Origin: Saccoglossus kowalevskii
Lineage: Eukaryota > Hemichordata > Enteropneusta > Harrimaniidae
DNA length: 64,000 nt
Direction: 5' to 3'
Assembly: GCF_000003605.2 (NCBI RefSeq)
Contig: NW_003146513.1
Span: 1 to 64,000, forward strand
Made by a program: the position numbers and the translations under genes. The notes beneath the pieces were generated by a model. That model did not search any database and was not told the origin of the DNA. It saw only the letters and a program-made list of their open reading frames with translations. Below, one piece after another: positions 38,031-51,887 of this stretch; position 1 is the stretch's first letter; each line of letters starts with the position of its first letter.

Positions 38031-40654
38031 TGGGAGCATACACTTAATGGTATAACACTGCAATCTGAAGCCACTTATACTCTGAAAAGTGTGCAGTGTG
38101 AGACCATGTATATTAACTGCATGATGCATTGACACTTTGAATAAGAGAGGAAAATTGGGAGCATACACTTAATGGTATAACACTGCAATCTGAAGCCACT
38201 TATACTCTGAAAAGTGTTCAGTGTGAGACCATGCACATGAACTGCATGATGCATTGACACTTTGAGTAAGAGAGGGAAATTGGGAGCATACACTTAATGG
38301 TATAACACTGCAATCTGAGGCCACTTATACTCTGAAAAAGTGTGTAGTGTGAGACCATGTATATTAACTGCATGATGCATTGACACTTTGAATAAGAGAG
38401 GAAAATTGGGAGCATACACTTAATGGTATAACACTGCAATCTGAAGCCACTTATACTCTGAAAAAGTGTGTAGTGTGAGACCATGTATATTAACTGCATA
38501 ATGCATTGACACTTTGAATAAGAGAGGAAATTGGGAGCATACACTTAATGGTATAACACTGCAATCTGAGGCCACTTATACTCTGAAAAGTGTGCAGTGT
38601 GAGACCATGTATATTAACTGCATGATGCATTGACACTTTGAATAAGAGAGGAAAATTGGGAGCATACACTTAATGGTATAACACTGCAATCTGAGGCCAC
38701 TTATACTCTGAAAAAGTGTGCAGTGTGAGACCATGCACTCTAACTGCATGATGCATTGACACTTTGAATAAGAGAGGAAAATTGTGAGCATACACTTAAT
38801 GGTATAACACTGCAATCTGAAGCCACTTATACTCTGAAAAAGTGTGCAGTGTGAGACCATGCACTCTAACTGCATGATGCATTGACACTTTGAATAAGAG
38901 AGGAAAATTGTGAGCATACACTTAATGGTATAACACTGCAATCTGAAGCCACTTATACTCTGAAAAGTGTGCAGTGTGAGACCATGCACTCTAACTGCAT
39001 GATGCATTGACACTTTGAATAAGAGAGGAAAATTGGGAGCATACACTTAATGGTATAACAGTGCAATCTGAAGCCACTTATACTCTGAAAAGTGTGCAGT
39101 GTGAGACCGTGCACTCTACTGCATGATGCATTGACACTTTGAATAAGTGAGGAAAATTGGGAGCATACACTTAATGGTATAACACTGCAATCTGAAGCCA
39201 CTTATACTCTGAAAAAGTGTGCAGTGTGAGACCATGTATATTAACTGCATGATGCATTGACACTTTGAATAAGAGAGGAAAATTGGGAGCATACACTTAA
39301 TGGTATAACACTGCAATCTGAAGCCACTTATACTCTGAAAAGTGTGCAGTGTGAGACCATGTATATTAACTGCATGATGCATTGACACTTTGAATAAGAG
39401 AGGAAAATTGGGAGCATACACTTAATGGTATAACACTGCAATCTGAGGCCACTTATACTCTGAAAAGTGTGCAGTGTGAGACCATGTATATTAACTGCAT
39501 GATGCATTGACACTTTGAATAAGAGAGGAAAATTGGGAGCATACACTTAATGGTATAACACTGCAATCTGAAGCCACTTATACTCTGAAAAAGTGTGCAG
39601 TGTGAGACCATGTATATTAACTGCATGATGCATTGACACTTTGAATAAGAGAGGAAAATTGTGAGCATACACTTAATGGTATAAAACTGCAATCCGAAGC
39701 CACTTATACTCTGAAAAAGTGTGCAGTGTGAGACCATGCACTCTAACTGCATGATCCATTGACACTTTGAATAAGAGAGGAAAATTGTGAGCATACACTT
39801 AATGGTATAAAACTGCAATCTGAGGCCACTTATACTCTGAAAAAGTGTGCAGTGTGAGACCATGTATATTAACTGCATGATGCATTGACACTTTGAATAA
39901 GAGAGGAAAATTGGGAGCATACACTTAATGGTATAACACTGCAATCTGAAGCCATTTATACTCTGAAAAAGTGTGCAGTGTGAGACCATGTATATTAACT
40001 GCATGATGCATTGACAGTTTGAATAAGAGAGGAAAATTGGGAGCATACACTTAATGGTATAACACTGCAATCTGAGGCCACTCATACTCTGAAAAAGTGT
40101 GCAATGTGAGACCATGTATATTAACTGCTTGATGCATTGACACTTTGAATAAGAGAGGAAAATTGGGAGCATACACTTAATGGTATAACACTGCAATCTG
40201 AGGCCACTTATACTCTGAAAAAGTGTGCAGTGTGAGACCATGCACTCTAACTGCATGATGCATTGACACTTTGAATAAGAGAGGACAATTGGGAGCATAC
40301 ACTTAATGGTATAACACTGCAATCTGAGCCACTTATACTCTGAAAAAGTGTGCAGTGTGAGACCATGTATAATAACTGCATGATGCATTGACACTTTGAA
40401 TAAGAGAGAAAAATTGGGGGCATACACTTAATGTATACACTGTAATCTGAAGCCACTTATACTCTGAAAAGTGTGCAGTGTGAGACCATGCACATGAACT
40501 GCATGATGCATTGACACTTTGAATAAGAGAGGAAAATTGGGAGCATACACTTTATGGTATAACACTGCAATCTGAGGCCACTTATACTCTGAAAAGTGTG
40601 CAGTGTGAGACCATGCACATGAACTGCATGATGCATTGACACTTTGAATAAGAG

Positions 40655-40985
40655 AGGAAAAGTGGGAGCATACACTTAATTGTATAACACTGCAATCTGA
40701 GGCCACTTATACTCTGAAAAGTGTGCAGTGTGAGACCATGCACTCTAACTGCATGATGCATTGACACTTTGAATAAGAGAGGAAAATTGGGAGCATACAC
40801 TTAATGGTATAACACTGCAATCTGAAGCCACTTGTACTCTGAAAAGTGTGCAGTGTGAGACCCTGTATATTAACTGCATGATGCATTGACACTTTGAATA
40901 AGAGAGGAAAAGTGGGAGCATACACTTAATTGTATAACACTGCAATCTGAGGCCACTTATACTCTGAAAAGTGTGCAGTGTGAGA
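40655..40985. repeat. Dimer with AAGTGGGAGC and CTTAATTGTAT
   Basis: gaggaaaagtgggagc with cttaattgtat appears at 40,661 and 40,911, spacing 250 bp, and both are followed by gaggcc and a four-A run. An ordinary unit lies between them. The pair looks like one two-unit duplication. Confidence 0.78.
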
Positions 40986-41639
40986 CCATGCACTCTACCT
41001 GCATGATGCATTGACACTTTGAATAAAAGAGGAAAATTGGGAGCATACACTTAATGGTATAATACTGCAATCTGAAGCCACTTATACTCTGAAAAAGTAT
41101 GCAGTGTGAGACCATGCACATGAACTGCATGATGCATTGACACTTTGAATAAGAGAGGAAATTTGGGAGCATACACTTAATGGTATAACACTGCAATCTG
41201 AAGCCACTTATACTCTGAAAAGTGTGCAGTGTGAGACCATGTATATTAACTGCATGATGCATTGACACTTTGAATAAGAGAGGAAAATTGGGAGCATACA
41301 CTTAATGGTATAACACTGCAATCTGAAGCCACTTATACTCTGAAAAGTGTGCAGTGTGAGACCATGTATATTAACTGCATGATGCATTGACACTTTGAAT
41401 AAGAGAGGAAAATTGGGAGCATACACTTAATGGTATAACACTGCAATCTGAAGCCACTTATACTCTGAAAAGTGTGCAGTGTGAGACCATGTATATTAAC
41501 TGCATGATGCATTGACACTTTGAATAAGAGGAAAATTGGGAGCATACACTTAATGGTATAACACTGCAATCTGAAGCCACTTATACTCTGAAAAAGTGTG
41601 CAGTGTGAGACCATGTATATTAACTGCATGATGCATTGA

Positions 41640-41950
41640 CACTTTGAGTAAGAGAGGGAAATTGGGAGCATACACTTAATGGTTTAACACTGCAATCTGA
41701 AGCCACTTATACTCTGAAAAAGTGTGCAGTGTGAGACCATGTATATTAACTGCATGATGCATTGACACTTTGAGTAAGAGAGGGAAATTGGGAGCATACA
41801 CTTAATGGTTTAACACTGCAATCTGAAGCCACTTATACTCTGAAAAAGTGTGCAGTGTGAGACCATGTATATTAACTGCATGATGCATTGACACTTTGAG
41901 TAAGAGAGGGAAATTGGGAGCATACACTTAATGGTTTAACACTGCAATCT
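41640..41950. repeat. Three consecutive units with GAGAGGGAAATT and GGTTTAAC
   Basis: Units near 41,648, 41,774 and 41,900 combine gagtaagagagggaaatt with ggtttaacac at exact 126-bp spacing and look identical. The same gagagggaaatt change returns at 42,281, 42,785 and 42,909, so this neighbourhood shares a recent common source. Confidence 0.87.
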
Positions 41951-42159
41951 GAAGCCACTTATACTCTGAAAAAGTGTGCAGTGTGAGACCATGCACTCTA
42001 ACTGCATGATGCATTGACACTTTGAATAAGAGAGGAAAATTGGGAGCATACACTTAATGGTATAACACGCAATCTGAAGCCACTTATACTCTGAGAAAGT
42101 GTGCACTGTAAGACCATGGATATTAACTGCATGTTGCATTGACACTTTGAGTAAGAGAG

Positions 42160-43178
42160 GAAAATTGGGAGCATACACTTAATGGTATAACACTGCAATC
42201 TGAAGCCACTTATACTCTGAAAAAGTGTGCAGTGTGAGACCATGTATATTAACTGCATTATGCATTGACACTTTGAGTAAGAGAGGGAAATTGGGAGCAT
42301 ACACTTAATGGTATAACACTGCAATCTGAAGCCACTTATACTCTGAAAAAGTGTGCAGTGTGAGACCATGCACTCTAACTGCATGATGCATTGACACTTT
42401 GAATAAGAGAGGAAAATTGGGAGCATACACTTAATGGTATAACAGTGCAATCTAAGGCCACTTATACTCTGAAAAGTGTGCAGTGTGAGACCATGTGTGT
42501 TAACTGTATGATGCATTGACACTTTGGATAAGAGAGGAAAATTGGGAGCATACACTTAATGGTATAACAGTGCAATCTAAGGCCACTTATACTCTGAAAA
42601 AGTGTGCAGTGTGAGACCATGCACTCTAACTGCATGATGCATTGACACTTTGAATAAGAGAGGAAAATTTGGAGCATACACTTAATGGTATAACACTGCA
42701 ATCTGAAGCCACTTATACTCTGAAAAGTGTGCAGTGTGAGACCATGTATATTAACTGCATGATGCATTGACACTTTGAGTAAGAGAGGGAAATTGGGAGC
42801 ATACACTTAATGGTTTAACACTGCAATCTGAAGCCACTTATACTCTGAAAAAGTGTGCAGTGTGAGACCATGTATATTAACTGCATTATGCATTGACACT
42901 TTGAGTAAGAGAGGGAAATTGGGAGCATACACTTAATGGTATAACACTGCAATCTGAAGCCACTTATACTCTGAAAAAGTGTGCAGTGTGAGACCATGCA
43001 CTCTAACTGCATGATGCATTGACACTTTGAATAAGAGAGGAAAATTGGGAGCATACACTTAATGGTATAACAGTGCAATCTAAGGCCACTTATACTCTGA
43101 AAAGTGTGCAGTGTGAGACCATGTGTGTTAACTGTATGATGCATTGACACTTTGGATAAGAGGGGAAAATTGGGAGCA
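42160..43178. repeat. Five-unit duplication, period 628 bp
   Basis: About 390 bp at 42,160-42,550 match 42,788-43,178 at 628 bp, equal to three 126-bp and two 125-bp units. Shared markers are aactgcattatgc, gagagggaaatt, aacagtgcaatctaaggcc, tgtgtgttaactgtatg and tttggataag. The last is seen only in these two copies. Confidence 0.85.
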
Positions 43179-43399
43179 TACACTTAATGGTATAACACTG
43201 CAATCTGAGGCCACTTATACTCTGAAAAGTGTGCAGTGTGAGACCATGTATATTAACTGCATGATGCATTGACACTTTGAATAAGAGAGGAAAAATTGGG
43301 AGCATACACTTAATGGTATAACACTGCAATCTGAAGCCACTTATACTCTGAAAAAGTGTGCAGTGTGAGACCATGTATATTAACTGCATGATGCATTGA

Positions 43400-43670
43400 C
43401 ACTTTGAATAAGAGAGGAAAATTTAAGCATACACTTAATGGTATAACACTGCAATCTGAAGCCACTTATACTCTGAAAAAGTATGCAGTGTGAGTCCATG
43501 CACTTTAACTGCATGATGCATTGACACTTTGAATAAGAGAGGAAAATTGGGAGCATACACTTAATGGTATAACACTGCAATCTGAAGCCACTTATACTCT
43601 GAAAAGTGTGCAGTGTGAGACCATGTACTCTAACTGCATGATGCATTGACACTTTAAATAAGAGGAAAAT
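43400..43670. repeat. TTTAAGC block, first-half copy
   Basis: TTTAAGC at about 43,422 is followed by agtatgcag and gagtccatgcactttaac, then a unit with the mixed box TACTCT. It is a further copy of the first half of the TTTAAGC block, also related to 44,160-44,470. Confidence 0.68.
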
Positions 43671-44029
43671 TGGGAGCATACACTTAATGGTATAACACTG
43701 CAATCTGAAGCCACTTATACTCTGAAAAGTGTGCAGTGTGAGACCATGTATATTAACTGCATAATGCATTGACACATTGAATAAGAGAGGAAAATTGGGA
43801 GCATACACTTAATGGTATAACACTGCAATCTGAGGCCACTTATACTATGAAAAAGTGTGCAGTGTGAGACCATGCATATTAACTGCATGATGCATTGATA
43901 CTTTGAATAAGAGAGGAAAATTGGGAGCATACACTTAATGGTATAACACTGCAATCTGAGGCCACTTATACTCTGAAAAAGTGTGCAGTGTGAGACCATG
44001 TATATTAACTGCATGATGCATTGACACTT

Positions 44030-44470
44030 TGAATAAGAGGAAAATTGGGAACATACACTTAATGGTATAACACTGCAATCTGAGGCCACTTATACTCTGA
44101 AAAATTGTGCAGTGTGAGACCATGTATATTAACTGCATGATGCATTGACACTTTGAATAAGAGAGGAAAATTTAAGCATACACTTAATGGTATAACACTG
44201 CAATCTGAAGCCACTTATACTCTGAAAAAGTGTGCAGTGTGAGTCCATGCACTCTAACTGCATGATGCATTGACACTTTGAATAAGAGAAGAAAATTGGG
44301 AGCATACACTTAATGGTATAACACTGCAATCTGAGGCCACTTATACTCTGAAAAGTGTGCAGTGTGAGACCATGTATATTAACTGCATGATACATTGACA
44401 CTTTGAATAAGAGAGGAAAATTTAAGCATACACATAATGGTATAACACTACAATCTGAAGCCACTCATAC
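44030..44470. repeat. Composite of the 11-kb trimer and TTTAAGC markers
   Basis: A unit with gggaacatac and gaaaaattgtgc, markers of the trimer at 11,001-11,750, is followed by TTTAAGC and gagtccatg, then by gagaagaaaattggg and gatacattg (trimer again), and by a second TTTAAGC. Two marker sets that are separate elsewhere are interleaved here, which suggests recombination between blocks. Confidence 0.65.
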
Positions 44471-44739
44471 TCTGAAAAAGTGTGCAGTGTGAGACCATGC
44501 ACTCTAACTGCATGATGCATTGACACTTTGAATAAGAGAGGAAAATTGGGAGCATACACTTAATGGTATAACACTGCAATCTGAAGCCACTTATACTCTG
44601 AAAAAGTGTGCAGTGTGAGACCATGCACTCTAACTGCATGATGCATTGACACTTTGAATAAGAGAGGAAAATTGGGAGCATACACTTAATGGTATAACAC
44701 TGCAATCTGAAGCCACTTATACTCTGAAAAAGTGTGCAG

Positions 44740-45293
44740 TGTGAGACCATGTATATTAACTGCATGATGCATTGACACTTTGAATAAGAGGAAAATTGGG
44801 AGCATACACTTAATGGTATAACACTGCAATCTGAGGCCACTTGTACTCTGAAAAAGTGTGCAGTGTGAGACCATGTATATTAACTGCATGATGCATTGAC
44901 ACTTTGAATAAGAGAGGAAAATTGGGAGCATACACTTAATGGTATAACACTGCAATCTGAAGCCACTTATACTCTGAAAAAGTGTGCAGTGTGAGACCAT
45001 GCACTCTAACTGCATGATGCATTGACACTTTGAATAAGAGAGGACAATTGGGAGCATACAATTAATGGTATAAAACTGCAATCTGAAGCCACATATACTC
45101 TGAAAAAGTGTGGACTGTGAGACCATGTATATTAACTGCATGATGCATTGACACTTTGAGTAAGAGAGGAAAATTGGGGAGCATACACTTAATGGTATAA
45201 CAGTGCAATCTGAAGCCACTTATACTCTGAAAAGTGTGCAGTGTGAGACCATGTATATTAACTGCATGATGCATTGACACTTTGAATAAGAGA
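44740..45293. repeat. Block duplicated at 19,597-20,150; one copy of the 502-bp repeat
   Basis: The order is an AG-deleted unit, a TGTACT unit, a CACTCT-box unit, a unit with acaattaatgg and ccacatatac plus ggactgtgag, then gagtaagagagg followed by aacagtgc. It matches 19.6-20.15 kb at 25,142-25,143 bp and follows the unit order of the higher-order repeat at 35 and 57 kb. Confidence 0.85.
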
Positions 45294-46827
45294 GGAAAAT
45301 TGTGAGCATACACTTAATGGTATAACACTGCAATCTGAAGCCACTTATACTCTGAAAAAGTGTGCAGTGTGAGACCATGCACATGAACTGCATGATGCAT
45401 TGACACTTTGAATAAGAGAGGAAAATTGTGAGCATACACTTAATGGTATAACACTGCAATCTGAAGCCACTTATACTCTGAAAAGTGTGCAGTGTGAGAC
45501 CATGTATATTAACTGCATGATGCATTGACACTTTGAATAAGAGAGGAAAATTGGGAGCATACACTTAATGGTATAACACTGCAATCTGAAGCCACTTATA
45601 CTCTGAAAAGTGTGCAGTGTGAGACCATGTGTATTAACTGCATGATGCATTGACACTTTGAATAAGAGGAAAATTGTGAGCATACACTTAATGGTATAAC
45701 ACTGCAATCTGAGGCCACTTATACTCTGAAAAGTGTGCAGTGTGAGACCATGCACTCTAACTGCATGATGCATTGACACTTTGAATAAGAGAGGAAAATT
45801 GGGAGCATACACTTAATGGTATAACACTGCAATCTGAGGCCACTTATACTCTGAAAAGTGTGCAGTGTGAGACCATGCACTCTAACTGCATGATGCATTG
45901 ACACTTTGAATAAGAGAGGAAAATTGGGAGCATACACTTAATGGTATAACACTGCAATCTGAGGCCACTTATACTTTGAAAAAGTGTGTAGTGTGAGACC
46001 ATGCACTCTATCTGCATGATGCATTGACACTTTGAATAAGAGAGGAAAATTGTGAGCATACACTTAATGGTTTTATAATAACACTGCAATCTGAAGCCAC
46101 TTATACTCTGAAAAGTGTGCAGTGTGAGACCATGCACATGAACTGCATGAGGCATTGACACTTTGAATAAGAGAGGAAATTTGGGAGCATACACTTAATG
46201 GTATAACACTGCAATCTGAAGCCACTTATACTCTGAAAAAGTGTGCAGTGTGAGACCATGTATATTAACTTCATGATGCATTGACACTTTGAATAAGAGA
46301 GGAAAATTGGGAGCATACACTTAATGGTATAACACTGCAATCTGAGGGCACTTATACTCTGAAAAGTGTGCAGTGTGAGACCATGTATATTAACTTCATG
46401 ATGCATTGACACTTTGAATAAGAGAGGAAAATTGGGAGCATACACTTAATGGTATAACACTGCAATCTGAGGCCACTTATACTCTGAAAAGTGTGCAGTG
46501 TGAGACCATGCACTCTAACTGCATGATGCATTGACACTTTGAATAAGAGAGGAAAATTGGGAGCATACACTTAATGGTATAACACTGCAATCTGAGGGCA
46601 CTTATACTCTGAAAAAGTGTGCAGTGTGAGACCATGCACTCTAACTGCATGATGCATTGACACTTTGAATAAGAGAGGAAAATTGGGAGCATACAATTAA
46701 TGGTATAACACTGCAATCTGAAGCCACATATACTCTGAAAAAGTGTGCAGTGTGAGACCATGTATATTAACTGCATGATGCATTGACACTTTGAATAAGA
46801 GAGTAAAATTGGGAGCATACACTTAAT

Positions 46828-46900
46828 GGTAGAACAGTGCAATCTGAAGCCACTTATACTATGAAAAGTGTGCAGTGTGAGACCATGCACATGAACTCAT
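46828..46900. repeat. Unit with GGTAGAACAGTGC and GAACTCATG
   Basis: This unit combines a T-to-G change (ggtagaac) with loss of two bases in gaactgcatg, giving gaactcatg. The pair returns together at 55,000-55,070. At 52,101 only the first is present and at 52,921 only the second, which looks like exchange between units. Confidence 0.75.
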
Positions 46901-47164
46901 GATGCATTGACACTTTGAATAAGAGAGGAAAATTGGGAGCATACACTAAATGGTATAACACTGCAGTTCTGAAGCCACTTATACTCTGAAAGTGTGCAGT
47001 GTGAGACCATGTATATTAACTGCATGATGCATTGACACTTTGAATTAGAGAGGAAAATTGGGAGCAAACACTTAATGGTATAACACTGCAATCTGAAGCC
47101 ACTTATACTCTGAAAAGTGTGCAGTGTGAGACCATGTATATTAACTGCATGATGCATTGACACT

Positions 47165-47455
47165 TTGAATAAGAGAGGAAAATTGGGAGCATACACTTAA
47201 TGGTTTTATAATAACAGTGCAATCTGAAGCCACTTATACTCTGAAAAGTGTGCAGTGTGAGACCATGTATATTAACTGCATGATGCATTGACACTTTGAA
47301 TAAAAGAGGAAAATTGGGAGCAAACACTTAATGGTATAACAGTGCAATCTGAAGCCACTTATACTCTGAAAAGTGTGCAGTGTGAGACCATGTATATTAA
47401 CTGCATGATGCATTGACACTTTGAATAAGAGAGGAAAATTGGGAGCAAACACTTA
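47165..47455. repeat. Second copy of the GCAAAC-marked block
   Basis: ggttttataataacagtgc at 47,202 is followed by two gagcaaacac units at about 47,319 and 47,444. Their spacing equals that at 15.3-15.5 kb, with offset 31,925 bp. Outside these limits the six-base box and A-run length no longer agree. Confidence 0.82.
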
Positions 47456-47899
47456 ATGGTATAATACTGCAATCTGAGGCCACTTATACTCTGAAAAGTG
47501 TGCAGTGTGAGACCATGTATATTAACTGCATGATGCATTGACACTTTGAATAAGAGGAAAATTGGGAGCATACACTTAAATGGTATAACACTGCAATCTG
47601 AAGCCACTTATACTCTGAAAAAGTGTGCAGTGTGAGACCATGCACTCTAACTGCATGATGCATTGACACTTTGAATAAGAGAGGAAAATTGGGAGCATAC
47701 ACTTAATGGTATAACACTGCAATCTGAGGCCACTTATATTCTGAAAAAGTGTGCAATGTGAGACCATGTATATTAACTGCATGATGCATTGACACTTTGA
47801 ATAAGAGAGGAAAATTGGGAGCATACACTTAATGGTATAACAGTGCAATCTGAAGCCACTTATACTTTGAAAAAGTGTGCAGTGTGAGACCATGTATAT

Positions 47900-48940
47900 T
47901 AACTGCATGATGCATTGACACTTTGATTAAGAGAGGAAAATTGGGAGCATACAATTAATGGTATAACACTGCAATCTGAAGCCACATATACTCTGAAAAA
48001 GTGTGCACTGTAAGACCATGTATATTAACTGCATGATGCATTGACACTTTGAGTAAGAGAGGAAAATTGGGAGCATACACTTAATGGTATAACAGTGCAA
48101 TCTGAAGCCACTTATACTCTGAAAAGTGTGCAGTGTGAGACCATGTATATTAACTGCATGATGCATTGACACTTTGAATAAGAGAGGAAAATTGGGAGCA
48201 TACACTTAATGGTATAACACTGCAATCTGAAGCCACTTATACTCTGAAAAGTGTGCAGTGTGAGACCATGCACTCTAACTGCATGATGCATTGACACTTT
48301 GAATAAGAGAGGAAAATTATGAGCATATACTTAATGGTATAACACTGCAATCTGAGGCCACTTATACTTTGAAAAAGTGTGCAGTGTGAGACCATGCACT
48401 CTAACTGCATGATGCATTGACACTTTGAATAAGAGAGGAAAATTGGGAGCATATACTTAATGGTATAACACTGCAATCTGAGGCCACTTATACTCTGAAA
48501 AAGTGTGCAGTGTGAGACCATGCACTCTAACTGCATGATGCATTGACACTTTGAATAAGAGAGGAAAATTGGGAGCATACACTTAATGGTATAACACTGC
48601 AATCTGAGGCCACTTATACTCTGAAAAAGTGTGCAGTGTGAGACCATGCACATGAACTGCATGATGCATTGACACTTTGAATAAGAGAGGAAAATTGGGA
48701 GCATACACTTAATGGTATAACACTGCAATCTGAAGCCACTTATACTCTGAAAAGTGTGCAGTGTGAGACCATGTATATTAACTGCATGATGCATTGACAC
48801 TTTGATTAAGAGAGGAAAATTGGGAGCATACAATTAATGGTATAACACTGCAATCTGAAGCCACATATACTCTGAAAAAGTGTGCACTGTAAGACCATGT
48901 ATATTAACTGCATGATGCATTGACACTTTGAGTAAGAGAG
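47900..48940. repeat. Seven-unit (879 bp) duplication end points
   Basis: tttgattaagagagg, acaattaatgg, ccacatatac and gcactgtaag then gagtaag occur at 47,921-48,060 and again at 48,800-48,940 with an offset of 879 bp. The five or so units between them are ordinary. The combination acaattaatgg plus ccacatatac defines a subfamily also found near 8,852, 13,128, 19,918, 45,059, 46,694 and 55,241. Confidence 0.78.
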
Positions 48941-51119
48941 GAAAATTGTGAGCATACACTTAATGGTATAACACTGCAATCTGAAGCCACTTATACTCTG
49001 AAAAGTGTGCAGTGTGAGACCATGCACTCTAACTGCATGACGCATTGACACTTTGAATAAGAGAGGAAAATTGGGAGCATACACTTAATGGTATAACACT
49101 GCAATCTGAAGCCACTTATACTCTGAAAAAGTGTGCAGTGTGAGACCATGCACTCTAACTGCATGATGCATTGACACTTTGAATAAGAGAGGAAAATTGG
49201 GAGCATACACTTAATGGTATAACACTGCAATCTGAAGCCACTTATACTCTGAAAAGTGTGCAGTGTGAGACCATGCACATGAACTGCATGATGCATTGAC
49301 ACTTTGAATAAGAGAGGAAAATTGTGAGCATACACTTAATGGTATAACACTGCAATCTGAAGCCACTTATACTCTGAAAAGTGTGCAGTGTGAGACCATG
49401 TATATTAACTGCATGATGCATTGACACTTTGAATAAGAGAGGAAAATTGGGAGCATACACTTAATGGTATAACACTGCAATCTGAAGCCACTTATACTCT
49501 GAAAAGTGTGCAGTGTGAGACCATGTATATTAACTGCATGATGCATTGACACTTTGAATAAGAGAGGAAAATTGGGAGCATACACTTAATGGTTTAACAC
49601 TGCAATCTGAAGCCACTTATACTCTGAAAAAGTGTGCAGTGTGAGACCATGTATATTAACTGCATTATGCATTGACACTTTGAATAAGAGAGGAAAATTG
49701 TGAGCATACACTTAATGGTATAACACTGCAATCTGAAGCCACTTATACTCTGAAAAGTGTGCAGTGTGAGACCATGTATATTAACTGCATGATGCATTGA
49801 CACTTTGAATAAGAGAGGAAAATTGGGAGCATACACTTAATGGTATAACACTGCAATCTGAAGCCACTTATACTCTGAAAAGTGTGCAGTGTGAGACCAT
49901 GTATATTAACTGCATGATGCATTGACACTTTGAATAAGAGAGGAAAATTGGGAGCATACACTTAATGGTATAACAGTGCAATCTGAAGCCACTTATACTC
50001 TGAAAAGTGTGCAGTGTGAGACCATGCACTCTAACTGCATGATGTATTGACACTTTGAATAAGAGAGAAAAATTGGGAGCATACACTTAATGGTATAACA
50101 CTGCAATCTGTAGCCACTTATACTCTGAAAAGTGTGCAGTGTGAGACCATGTATATTAACTGCATGATGCATTGACACTTTGAATAAGAGAGGAAAATTG
50201 TGAGCATACACTTAATAGTATAACAGTGCAATCTGAAGCCACTTATACTCTGAAAAGTGTGCAGTGTGAGACCATGTATATTAACTGCATGATGCATTGA
50301 CACTTTGAATAAGAGAGGAAAATTGTGAGCATACACTTAATGGTATAACAGTGCAATCTGAAGCCACTTATACTCTGAAAAGTGTGCAGTGTGAGACCAT
50401 GTATATTAACTAAATGATGCATTGACACTTTGAATAAGAGAAGAAAATTGGGAGCATACACTTAATGGTATAACACTGCAATCTGAAGCCACTTATACTC
50501 TGAAAAAGTGTGCAGTGTGAGACCATGTATATTAACTAAATGATGCATTGACACTTTGAATAAGAGAAGAAAATTGGGAGCATACACTTAATGGTATAAC
50601 ACTGCAATCTGAAGCCACTTATACTCTGAAAAGTGTGCAGTGTGAGACCATGCACTCTAACTGCATGATGCATTGATACTTTGAATAAGAGAGGAAAATT
50701 GGGAGCATACACTTAATGGTATAACACTGCAATCTGAGGCCACTTATATTCTGAAAAGTGTGCAGTGTAAGGCCATGCACATGAAGTGCATGATGCATTG
50801 ACACTTTGAATAAGAGAGGAAAATTGGGAGCATACACTTAATGGTATAACACTGCAATCTGAGGCCACTTATACTCTGAAATAGTGTGCAGTGTGAGACC
50901 ATGTATATTAACTGCATGATTGCATTGACACTTTGAATAAGAGAGGAAAATTGGGAGCATACACTTAATGGTATAACACTGCAATCTGAAGCCACTTATA
51001 CTCTGAAAAAGTGTGCAGTGTGAGACCATGTATATTAACTGCATGATGCATTGACACTTTGAATAAGAGAGGAAAATTGGGAGCATACACTTAATGGTAT
51101 AATACTGCAATCTGAGGCC

Positions 51120-51887
51120 ACTTATACTCTGAAAAAGTGTGCAGTGTGAGACCATGTATATTAACTGCATGATGCATTGACACTTTGAATAAGAGAGGAA
51201 AATTGTGAGCTTACACTTAATGGTATAACACTGCAATCTGAAGCCACTTATACTCTGAAAAAGTGTGCAATGTGAGACCATGCACATGAACTGCATGATG
51301 CATTGACACTTTGAATAAGAGAGGAAAATTGGGAGCATACACTTAATGGTATAATACTGCAATCTGAGGCCACTTATACTCTGAAAAAGTGTGCAGTGTG
51401 AGACCATGTATATTAACTGCATGATGCATTGACACTTTGAATAAGAGAGGAAAATTGTGAGCTTACACTTAATGGTATAACACTGCAATCTGAAGCCACT
51501 TATACTCTGAAAAAGTGTGCAATGTGAGACCATGTATATTAACTGCATGATGCATTGACACTTTGAATAAGAGAGGAAAATTGTGAGCTTACACTTAATG
51601 GTATAACACTGCAATCTGAAGCCACTTATACTCTGAAAAAGTGTGCAATGTGAGACCATGTATATTAACTGCATGATGCATTGACACTTTGAATAATAGA
51701 GGAAAATTGGGAGCATACACTTAATGGTATAACACTGCAATCTGAAGCCACTTATACTCTGAAAAGTGTGCAATGTGAGACCATGCACATGAACTGCATG
51801 ATGCATTGACACTTTGAATAAAAGAGGAAAATTGGGAGCATACACTTAATGGTATAACACTGCAATCTGAGGCCACTTATACTCTGA
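51120..51887. repeat. Second copy of the 768-bp block at 30,246-31,013
   Basis: It is identical in unit order and spacing to 30,246-31,013. The differences seen are gaataataga at about 51,691, gcaatgtg at about 51,770, and gaataaaaga at about 51,826. Each is a change private to this copy, consistent with a recent copying event. Confidence 0.92.
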
